Below, one piece after another: positions 55,474 through 64,000 of a stretch of DNA of 64,000 nt (the first letter of the stretch is position 1; each line of letters begins with the position of its first letter). Source of the stretch: Cafeteria roenbergensis (Eukaryota > Sar > Bigyra > Bicosoecida > Cafeteriaceae). Location of the stretch: the NCBI GenBank assembly GCA_008330645.1, contig VLTN01000066.1, positions 62,001-126,000 on the forward strand. The letters run 5' to 3'. The notes under the pieces were generated by a model. The model made no database searches. It saw nothing but the letters and a program-made list of their open reading frames with translations, and was not told the DNA's origin. The position numbers and the translations under genes are program-made.

Positions 55474-56991
55474 ATGGCCCACTCGTCGTCCATCCGCTTC
55501 GGCGGGACGGTGTCAATGGGAATCACGTCTAAGCAGGCCGGAATCAAGCAGCGCGAGCAGGGCAACATTCCCCGCATGCTGGAGAGCAAGAAGCGCACCA
55601 TCGGCGTGAGAACGCGCGCGCAAGCGCAGCGGCAGAAGCACGCCGGGTCGGTCTTAAATTTGCAGCGCCTCCCTGCGCGGCGCGCTGGCACGGGGCTCAG
55701 GCCGCAGACTGCTTGGGCCGGCGTTCGCGCAAGAGAAGCCCGTTGCAGTGCTGCGGCGGAGCGCGCGGAGCAAGCGAGTCCTGCGTGCCGTCGAGGCCAT
55801 TCCTGACCCCCGCAGATTGACAGGTCGGCGCTTGACGATGCTGTCGCGATGCACGGGGCTGACGCCGAGGCGAGGGCGGCCCGCGACGCCGCAATGGGTG
55901 AGCGAGCTGTTTGCAGGTGCCACGCTGGCGCCAGTGCCGCGGAATTGGCTTGCCCGCACACCAGCACTGCGCCTTGTGCGTGTCCGCCAGTCGCGTTTGG
56001 TGTGCGCGCGTCCCTCCCAACACCCCTGTGGCGGCGATGCGCAGTGGCGGCGATGCAGGCTGCGGCGGCAGAGGCCGACGCGCGCGAGGCCGAGGAGGCC
56101 GAGCGGGCGCGCTCCGAGCTGGAAGCCCTGCGCGGGGCGTGGGAAGCGCAGCGCGACCGAGGGTCGAGGGCGGAGTGGGATCTCTCGGACCCCTCGGCTC
56201 TGAGCCGCGACCTCCCTCCGCGGGATGCCGACGGCACGCCGCTGCCGGGCGTGGGCCCGTCCAGCGGCCAGGTGTTCGAGGGCGAGCGGCTCGAGGACCC
56301 CTCTATCGACCAGGAGGCCCGCCGTCAGCTGATCGAGGCGAATGACGCGCTGCTTCGGGCCAAGGCGGCTCATGCGGCCAGCGAGCGGGCGGCGGAGGCT
56401 GCCGCTGCCGCCGCGGCAGCAGCTGCCGCCGCGGATGCGGACGCGAGGGAGGAGGACGAGGCTGCTGCGCGGCGGCGGGAGCTGGCTCGCATTGCGCAGG
56501 AGAACCGCGCGCTTGCGCGGGCGCGCGCTCTGGAGCGGGAGGCAGAGAAGCGCAGAGACGAGGAGGAGCGACTCGCGTCTCTCAAGGCGGCCAGGGAGAG
56601 TGCGATGCTGGCCGAAACCCACGGCGTGGCGGCCGGAGCTGGCGGCCGCATCCGGCGGGACCACTTCAAGGGCATGTCCCAGGAGCAGATGGAGCGCCTG
56701 CGGGCGGTGCAAGCCAGCCAGATGGCCCAGCTGCAGGCGCAGCGCGAGGCGGAGAAGGCGGCCGAGGCTGCGGCAGCGGCCACGGCCGCCGCGGTGGCGG
56801 CGGACGCCGATGCAAGGGACGCAGCGGAGGCCGAGAGGCGGCAGCAGGAGCAGCGGCAGTACCTGGCCGAGATCAAGGCTCAGCAGCGGGCCGACCGCTT
56901 GCGCAGGCAGCGGGAGGAGCACGGCCGCCGTGAGAGGTTCGATGAAACCGCCGACGGCGTCCTCTCCTGCTTCGGGAAGTCTCTTCGCTGA
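55474..56991 (+). CDS. RIB43A-domain flagellar microtubule inner protein, 3 exons
   Basis: Exons 55474-55605, 55816-55897 and 56045-56991 join in phase to 386 residues, the usual RIB43A length. Donors GTGAGA and GTGAGC; acceptors CCGCAG and GCGCAG. Family matches: AGIKQREQGNIPRMLESKKR and IDRSALDDAVAMHGADAEAR near the N-terminus, SRAEWDLSDPSALSRDLPPR, GPSSGQVFEGERLEDPS, and GGRIRRDHFKGMSQEQMERL. Nearly the whole protein is alpha-helical coiled coil rich in Ala, Glu and Arg. The end, GVLSCFGKSLR, takes the place of the usual C-terminus. RIB43A proteins line the inner wall of axonemal doublet microtubules and stabilise them. It is divergent from the CEP131-like gene. Confidence 0.9.
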
Positions 56992-57438
56992 GTTGCAGAG
57001 CCTTCCCTGCGCGCGGCGCCGCTGGCAGAGCCTGCCCTGCGCGCGCGATTGAGGGAGAAATGCGCGAAATCGGCAGGCAGAAGCGCGCCCTCGCTCGTGG
57101 ACGGCTGGACGTGTGAGTGCATGGAGTGATTTGCGTGAGGTGGAGACGGGGGGCGTTGCAGGCTGTGGCGGCTGCACGCGGTGTTTGTGTGTGCGTGTGT
57201 GGGGGGGGACGGGAGGAAGGCCAGTGCACAGCAATCCCACGCCGACACAGCCGGCTTATTCGGGCCATCAGTGTTGCTGCTGGGTGCCCCAGCCAACACG
57301 GCTGCGACGCCCGCCACACAACCCGGTGTCACGCGCGCCGCATGCATGGGATGGCGGGGGGCCTCTGGCTGAGGCTGCAGCGGACCAAGGCGCTCGCTCT
57401 GCGCGACGGCTGCGCGGGGGCGAGCGGCCCGCCACGCG
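56992..57438. other. Convergent intergenic region, no gene seen
   Basis: This lies between the stop codons of RIB43A (plus) and the triple FABP-like gene (minus). It contains an imperfect direct repeat near 56998-57050 (agagccttccctgcgcgcg and agagcctgccctgcgcgcg) and a GT/G-rich run near 57180-57215. No gene is supported. Confidence 0.5.
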
Positions 57439-60400
57439 CTACTGCCTCGAGGGCGGCAGACGGCTTCCGGCCGCGGCGGCGCCCCACGGGTCCTTGGCCG
57501 CCTCGTCCGCCTGGGAGGGGCGCCGGCGCCTGAGGCCGGGGGCGGGCGCTGCGCTGGAGGCTGCCCGCTCCGAGGCCCGGGCGGCCATCGTCCGCTCCAG
57601 GGTGCGCGCCGCCGCCTCGGCCAGCAACGCCTCCGTGGCGCCCTCGTCGTCGCCGGCCTCGACCCTCTCGCGAACCGTCCGCAGCATGGTCTGGCGGTGG
57701 CCCTCGCCACGGTGCCGGATGCATGGCGTGGCCGCCGTGACGGCGTAGACGACCATGGCGCACACCATCACGATGACCGCCTCCGCCTTGCTCAGCGCTG
57801 GGGACATGGTCACCATCAGTGCCATGGCCAGAATGCCCAGCAGCAGCCCTGCCTCGCCCGTGAACTGCCGAAGGCACGCGGATTCCATCGCAGCGGCCTC
57901 CTTGGCGTCGCGCGGCGGCAGGTTCAGCACCGCCCTGCCGCCCTCCAGGGACACAGAGGCGCCCTCCCCGAAGAAGTCGGTCACAGCGGCCTGGAGGAGG
58001 CTCTCCACTCCTTGCCGCGTCTCCGGCCGGAGGCGGCGCCCAGAGGGTCCCCCGGCGCCAGAGGCGGCCCTGCCACCGGCTCCGGCCCGGCCCTCAAGCA
58101 TGGCGGCGAGGGCCTCGCTCTCCATCCGAGCGGCGGCGTCGCCACCCACCCATCCCTCCTCGCCGTCCGCCTCCTCCTCTGCCCGCTCCAGCGCTGCCGC
58201 AGCCTCCTCTGCCGCCCGCCGCGCCGCCTCCGCCTCCGCCCGGCGCCTCGCCTGCGCCTCAGCCAGCATGCGCTCCTCCGCCGACTCCACCCGCAGGAGC
58301 CGCCGCTGGGCGGACCCGACGGCCTCGCCGCCCTCCGTCACCAGCGTGAGCATGTGCGCCACGGAGCTGCGATCGTCGCCCCGCTGGCAAATGTCCTCCC
58401 GCAGCGTGGGGCCCAGCGGGGGCTCGATTCCCCCGCCGGCAGCTTCCGGGACAGAGGACGCCTTGGCAACGGCCACAAGGCGGGTCTCCGTCTCAACGGC
58501 CCCGGAGGGCGCCTGTCGGGCCCGCACGGCAAAGAAGGGCGCGCTCTTGCCGGCGTCGCCGTGGGGAACGAGGCGCCAGTTGCCGTCGAGCATCACGCGC
58601 CACTGGTGGGCCAAGGCTGCGCCAGATGCGGGCCCCCGCATGTCCCAGCGCAGGCTCCACGCCGTGTGGTGCATGGTGATACTGCCCCCCCGCGGGGGGG
58701 AGAGGCGTGCCCGCAGGAGCGCCGCCAGCCGCGGCGAGACGCCCTCCAGCGCCGCCTCGATCGGCTGCGATCGACCGGCGTCCACCTGCCAGCGACCCGA
58801 CAGGTCCAGCAGGTCCAGCGAGGTCCGGGCTCTGCCAGCGCCGGCCCCCACGACAGAGCTGAGCTTGCTGGAGAGGCGGGACGGCGCGAGCGAGCGGGCA
58901 CCCTCGTCGGTGCCGGGGCTCCCCACGCTGCTGGCGGCTGCTGCGCCGCTGGTGTCGGACCCGGCCGCGTCGGCGGCCGCTGCCTCCGTGGGCGCCGCCG
59001 AGGCCTCGGACGCCGCACTGACCGTGCCCTCCGCTCGGCGGAGCGCCTCCGCCTCCGCCTTCTCCAGGCCCTCCAGCGCGGAGTTGTCCAGGAACCGCAG
59101 CTGGTGCGCCGCCGGTGTGCTCCCGTACTCCCCGGGTCCGAAGCCCCTGCGCTTCGACTTGGCCCCTGAGGAGACGGGCTTGAACACGCGAACGGTCGAA
59201 CGGGCCCGCCGGCCGTCGTTCACCGACTCTCGCACCTCCACCACCACCACCTGGCTTGGGAGGAGCGACTCCGTCACGATGGCACCCTCAGGGCTCTCAG
59301 CCAGAATGCCCTTTGTAGCCTCGCAGGCCGTGACGGCAGACGACAAGTCCTCCGTGTCGGCCTCGTTGGCTGAAGCGGAGGACGCGGCTGCAGCCGCGCC
59401 GCCCCCCCGGTCGGACCCGCCGCCACCGCCGCCACCGCCGCCGCCGCCGCCGCCGCCACCGCCGCCGCCACCGCCGCCGCCGTGGCTGGCCTCGCGGATG
59501 GCCTTCATCGCCCTCGCCCGGGCCCCGACCTGCCAGCCGCGAACGGCCACCTCGCCCTTGTCGGACGGCTTGCACCGGCAGCGCCCGTCCAGGATGACCA
59601 TAGACCGCGAGTCGCCGTAGGAGGTGCGGTCCACGGTGCACCACACGCCGCCGGCCCACTCCCCAGCAGGCCGTTCGTCGACGTCCTCGCCCGCCTCCTC
59701 CAGCTCCTGGTCGGTGGGAGGCCCCACCGGCCGGTGGTGGGCCTCAGTCGTGACCTCCAGGTTCGCCACGGTGCTCCTTGCAATCCCTGCGGACGGGGGC
59801 GCGCGGCACTAACGGCTGGGGGCGATGGTGAGCCGATGGGGGTCTCGTGGGGGGAGGGGGGAAGTGCGGGAACGGCTGGCGGCTCTGCTCGCAGCTCTGC
59901 TCGCGGCTGGCCGGCGGGGTCAATCGACCGGCTCACAGGGCACTCCCAGCGCCTCCAGCACGCCGTGGGGCGGGTCTCCCGCCTTCTTGTCGACCTTCCA
60001 GGTCCCGGACTGGTCCCACTTCGCCCTGGGCATGTGCTTCGAGGCGGCAAGTGTCCGGCGCGCTGCTGCGACGTCGGCCTCCGACGGGGCCTCGCCGCGG
60101 GGGGCCGCCGGGCTGCTCTGGCGGCCAGGAGCGCCGGCCCCTGCGGGAGCCGCCTCCCCGGGCGCCGTGGCGACCGTGCGGCCGAGCGATGCCCACTGCG
60201 CTGCGAGCGACTCCCTGGCCGCCTGCTCTGCGGCCTCGGCGGCAAGGCGCTCCCCCTCGTCCTCCAGCTTCGTGTAGAAGATTACGGCCTCGTGACGCGT
60301 GTCGCCTGCCTTGAGGACGCGCGTAGTCTGCGAAGCGGGTGCGCTTGCAAGCGAGCGAGCGAGCGTGCCGGCGGGAGGGGCGGTTGCGGCAACCGCGGCA

Positions 60401-61005
60401 GCCCCAGCGGCGAACCGAGCACGAGGAGCAGAGCGTGGCGCGCCACCACGACACCAGCAGCGCTCTCGCCACGACCGGGGCGGAGCCGGGCGCCTGCGCG
60501 CGCGCCAGCCGGGACTCCGGTGCGCCCCGCCGATGACGCTTCGGGGCGCAGCGGCCGACGCGGCGATGCGCCCCGAAGCCAACTGCTGCAGACTCACTTG
60601 CTTCATCCGGGTCCGGGACACGAGCTCGCGGCGGTCAACGCTGGTCAAAGCGCGCTTTTGCCAGGCAGTTTCCACAACCACGGCCTCGTCCTCCTCTTCC
60701 CACGCCTTCACTAGCACCTGCTCGCCCGAGTTGACCTTCTCACGGACGATTCCGTCAAGCAAGTGCGTCTCTGTCAGGGTCCCCATGCTGGCAATGGTCT
60801 CAATCATGAGGCGGGTGCGCGAGTGCTCAACTTGGAGCGTCGTGACCACGTTGCCCATCAGGAAACGCGCGAAGCCGCCAACTCCCAACGCCTCCATCAG
60901 CGCCGCGCGATCGCTGCTCGTCGAGGTGTCCATGACCCACCTGCCGGACAGGTTGCGAATGGCGGGAACGTCGTCGTCATGGTCCTCGCCGTGCTTGGCG
61001 GCCAT
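57439..61005 (-). CDS. Protein with three FABP/lipocalin-like domains and C-terminal membrane segment, 3 exons
   Basis: Exons (minus) 60598-61005, 59937-60327 and 57439-59786 join in phase to 1048 residues. Each domain opens with the calycin-type signature G.W..D: LSGRWVMDTSTSSDRAALME (residue 19), QSGTWKVDKKAGDPPHGVLE (about 243) and LSGRWQVDAGRSQPIEAALE (about 595). They are followed by ALGV and a basic residue, as in fatty-acid-binding proteins. Domain 1 goes on with VEHSRTRLMIETIASMGTLT and VVVETAWQKRALTSVDRREL in FABP strand order. Domain 2 is interrupted by a run of about 24 Gly. After domain 3 come an Ala/Glu helix and a hydrophobic pair (GLLLGILAMALMVTMSPALS, AVIVMVCAMVVYAVTAA) near residues 905-950. 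Likely a lipid or hydrophobic-ligand binder held at a membrane; this role is inferred. Confidence 0.75.
59416..59485. repeat. GGC/CCG trinucleotide run encoding poly-Gly
   Basis: About 24 nearly pure ccg/cca triplets on the plus strand encode a run of glycines in the minus-strand FABP-like protein. It lies inside the second ligand-binding domain as a loop insertion. Confidence 0.9.
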
Positions 61006-61547
61006 CTGGCTCTCGAACACCTGTTCGCTGCTCCCCGCTGTATCCACGGCAGCGATGCCCCCGCAGCGCGATACGCAAGCGCCCGCGCGTGCTCCAACCG
61101 AACTGGGCTGGCTGCAGCCCAGGGGGAGGGTGCGACGAGCGGCCGCCAGCGCGGCTTTCCCTGATCCTGCAGCGCGGCAAATATTTGCGCGGCGTTTTGT
61201 GCCGTTGACATGATCTGGCGGGCTCGCCCGCGCAGCGCCCTGGGATCCCGACGCCAAAAACCAGAGCTCAATCTGACAGGGGCAAGCCAGCGACCTGCGC
61301 CCGCCAGGCCACGCGTCTCGGGAAGCTACAGCCGCGCGCGCGCCGGAACACCCCACAGTCACGATGCGGCGGTGCCAGGGGCAGCTCTGTCCCACCGGCA
61401 CGCGCTGCAACCACTGCCTCGTTGCCGCCGCCTTTTCCAGCCGCTTCGGCACGGCTCCCAGGCGCGCACACCAAGAGGGCGGCAGCCTAGCGGGCAGGTT
61501 GCCAGGCCCAGAGGCCACGCCGGGCCGGCTCCCCCGCGCTGCGCAGG
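61006..61547. promoter_or_regulatory. Divergent intergenic region, 542 bp
   Basis: This separates the FABP-like gene (minus) from the RGS membrane protein (plus) and should hold both promoters. An AT-rich palindrome caaatatttg stands out at about 61178-61187 in otherwise GC-rich DNA, about 175 bp before the minus-strand start. A similar gaatatttg lies about 65 bp upstream of the mutarotase start at 16 kb, so it may be a TATA-like element. Confidence 0.4.
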
Positions 61548-64000
61548 ATGGACGGCAGTCCCTCGCCCGGGTATTTCGCGGTTAGCGACATGTTCGCGGC
61601 ACGAGAGTGGCTCCCCGCCGGCAACGTCGACAACCAGGTGTCTACGGCCTTTGCCGTGCTGCTCTTTCTGGTGTGGAGCGCAACTTGCTTCGCTCGCCGG
61701 CGCAACTCTGCGTTCCTCAAGGTGAGACACCCCGGCGCAGGCCAGGTCGCTTGCGCTGCCGCCGCCGCCGTGCCGGTGCGGACGCCCCTGTCTGGCCGCG
61801 CAGTCCACGCGTAGTGCAAGGGGGCTGCGCGTGAGCGGAGATCCCCACTGGCGTGCGGGTGCCACGCAGCGCGGGCTGAAGCGCTTGCCCGGCGCTTCAC
61901 GCGTCGCTGAGCAGGAGCTGCCTCTTGCGTTGGTGCGCGCAGGCCCGCATGTGGCAGCTCGTCCTCCTCCAGACGTTCGCCCTCTACATGAACATGGCCG
62001 TGTCCGTGCGCAAGGAGCTGGTCGCATTTTGGTTCTGCTCGACCGAGGCGCCGGCGCCGGGGCTTGAAGGAGCGATGGCAGCCATCTCAAGCCAGCTGCG
62101 CCTGCCGTGGGAGACCGTGCTGTCCGTAGACGAGTGCACCTCCGAGGCAGGCCTGTACACCACGCATGGGGACTCGTGGACCACGTACAGACCGCCAGAG
62201 ACGGCCAAGACCTTGTCCCTAAAGTCCTCGCAATGGCAAGCGCCGTTGTCTTGCGCCTCCCGTGTCATCACGCCAGAGCTCAGCCTCGCGAACTCCAGCG
62301 TTGCGCACGCGATCGGGCAGTTTCGGCCCTTTTCAGCGCTGTTTTTGCGAACCCGGAACGAGGACGAGGCCGCGCGTTTGACCGAGGCAGCGGTGCAGAT
62401 TCGCACGGCCGACGAGAACGGGGTGACGGCGCTGCGCTTCGACCACCAGCCAACGCAGACGACGTCGTCTACGCGCTTTGCGCTCTTCGCGGACAACCCG
62501 ATGCAGGCAACGGCCGGGCTGGTGGACGGGGTGTTCTACAGGCCGACGTGGTTCCACTGCGCGTCGCGCCAAGGCCTCGACGTGCGCCGGGCGGAGCAGG
62601 ACTGCCGCGTCGACATCGTCATGTCTACGGCGTGCGCGGGGCTCATCTTCTCCGTCATTCTCATGCGAATGATGCGGCTTGCGGACCTGGCCGAGATCCA
62701 GGGGAGCGCCAGCGAGGAATGGACGTCGCGTGCGGACGCTGAGCGAACCCGCGTCCTGCGCAAGCGAAGCGGGGGCTCACTCTGGATGCAGCTTCGCCGG
62801 TTTTTGCACCTGCAAATCGGCCCCTTCATCCTGAACATGACCTTTCTGGGCACAAGCTACTTGCGCGGCAGCTCTCCCTGCGACGCTGGAGAGCTCGCCA
62901 CGTGGTTCTCCTTCGCCGTGGTGCTCTGGTTCCTCCCCTCAATCATCTCCAAGGGCGTGATGCGAATATCGAGCTTCCGGGAGTCGCTGGGCATGCGCAC
63001 CGAGGTGCTCGCTCTCTCGGCGGTGTCCACAGTGTCCGTCTTTGCGCCGTCGGCCGCGCGCCAATTGCTGTTTGAGTTCGCAGTGGGGGTGGCCTTCGTG
63101 CGAGCGCTGCTGTGCGCCATGGGCATTTTCGCCTCTGCTGCTCTGCCAGCGCATTGGGCGGCCGTGGAGGTGTGGCAGCGGCGTGGTCGGTGGGGCGACG
63201 GACGGCAGCATCGGGGCCGCGGCAGCGGCCGCCGAGGCGCTGGCCGGTGTGTTTGGCAGGCCGCGGCCACCGTGACGATTCATGTCCTTGCCTTCCTGGA
63301 CAACTGCCTCTCCCCCTTCGTCTTGCTCTTCGGCTGCTCCGTGTCCCTGCTGCGCTGCTGCTTCTCGGCTGGGAGTCGTGCAGCGTCGGCTCGCGGCGGA
63401 AAAGCACCCTCCGTCGAGTTTGACCTTGGGACAGACTCCGTCGCGCATGCTGGAGCCCGTTTGTCCCCAAGCAACCGCCCCCGACAGACAGCGGCCGACG
63501 GCGGCGACTCGTCGCTGTGGGGACGGATAGCGACCGGCGGCGCAGCGGCGGGCTCCCCCACCCCCGGTTCGGTCAACCAGGGAGCTGCCTCCCAGGCGCT
63601 GCTGCTCGAGTCGGTGCTCAGGCACCCCAGTGCCCGGACGCACCTGCTGCAGGTAAGCCCTCCGCTCCGTCGCGCGCCTCGCGTCCCAGGCCCCTCGCGC
63701 GCTGCCTCTGCGATGATCCGTGCCGCCAGCCGCGCGACCGCTCTCGCCGCGAGAGGCGCCTTCCACCGCCCTCGCAGCACCTCCGTCAGGAGTTTTGCGT
63801 GGAAACGGCCCTGTTCGTGCTGGACGTGTGGCGTCTCAACGACGACGTGGAGGTCCACGATGACGACGTGCCCGAGGCGGCAGCTCGCATCTGGACGACC
63901 TACATTCGGGCCGGGTCCGAGCGGTGGGTCAACCTCAGCTCCATGGCGGTCAGCCGCGTGTCACGGGAGCTTCAGGCTCTCAACGAGGCCGGGCTTGCGC
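61548..64000 (+). CDS. Multi-pass membrane protein with RGS domain, partial (runs off right edge)
   Basis: Exons 61548-61721, 61943-63652 and 63790 onward join in phase with no stop; donors GTGAGA and GTAAGC, acceptors GCGCAG and CGTCAG. The N-terminus MDGSPSPGYFAVSDMFAARE precedes helix 1 (STAFAVLLFLVWSATCFA). A helix MWQLVLLQTFALYMNMAVSV follows, then a 180-residue Cys-containing region probably outside the membrane, then five or six helices, such as VMSTACAGLIFSVILM and WFSFAVVLWFLPSIISKGV. After the last helix LLLESVLRHPSARTHLLQEF begins an RGS domain, continuing ETALFVLDVWRLNDDV and AARIWTTYIRAGSERWVNLS. RGS domains speed GTP hydrolysis by G-alpha, so this is a receptor-like regulator similar in plan to plant AtRGS1. 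Bases 63165-63260 read as basic text and may hide a further intron. Confidence 0.75.

Noticed and set aside
57755-59620. 621-codon plus-strand open frame opposite the FABP-like gene
   Set aside because: It is Ser/Ala/Pro shadow text, whereas the minus strand holds repeated domains, membrane helices and matching splice phases.
59937-61518. Reading 59920-61518 and 57439-59769 as two separate genes
   Set aside because: The second domain would be cut in half at a GTGAGC donor. Joining it to the acceptor at 59787 restores phase and the domain pattern, so one gene is the better model.
1-64000. Transposon, retroelement or virus-like insertion
   Set aside because: No reverse transcriptase, integrase, transposase, capsid or packaging motif, no long terminal repeats and no shift in gene style was seen in any interval.

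Overview
This is a GC-rich (clearly above 60% by eye) nuclear segment of a unicellular eukaryote. Genes are packed on both strands and most are cut by short introns. I could rebuild 43 introns of 98 to 338 nt by matching reading phase across splice sites. About 37 of them begin GTGAG and all end CAG. The proteins are rich in Ala, Gly, Pro and Ser and several carry long low-complexity inserts. Three genes are cilium or flagellum genes (TMEM216-like, CEP131-like, RIB43A-like), so the organism builds a flagellum. The set fits a flagellated protist, perhaps a GC-rich stramenopile or another alga-like lineage, but the sequence alone does not fix the species.

Layout, left to right. 1-10.5 kb, all minus strand: AFG1-like mitochondrial AAA ATPase (cut by the left edge), ARP6-like actin-related protein, TspO/MBR-like membrane protein, a coding block without a start, a small MGNCC acylation-signal protein, an unknown 551-aa protein, and TMEM216. 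10.7-12.7 kb plus: TBC Rab-GAP. 13.2-19.6 kb minus: prolyl 4-hydroxylase, aldose 1-epimerase, and a 7-exon Pescadillo (PES1). 20-23.2 kb minus: a multi-pass membrane protein with a Gly/Tyr-rich tail. 23.6-43.3 kb plus: gankyrin-like ankyrin protein, FCP1-like CTD phosphatase with BRCT, an intronless 2762-aa IQ protein, and an unknown 7-exon membrane protein. 43.5-50 kb minus: a formin and an ankyrin protein. 50.2-51.3 kb plus: NAT9. 51.6-55.3 kb minus: CEP131. 55.5-57 kb plus: RIB43A. 57.4-61 kb minus: a protein with three FABP/lipocalin-like domains. 61.5-64 kb plus: a multi-pass membrane protein with an RGS domain, cut by the right edge.

These are ordinary chromosomal genes, not an operon. 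The clearest shared theme is ciliary biology: CEP131 and RIB43A are divergent with start codons only 148 bp apart. I saw no mobile element, virus-like element, CRISPR array, rRNA or convincing tRNA. The most unusual items are the triple FABP-like protein, the formin whose FH1 region is built of two minisatellites, and the RGS membrane receptor candidate. Exon coordinates come from reading splice signals and phase by eye; no transcript data or database search was used.
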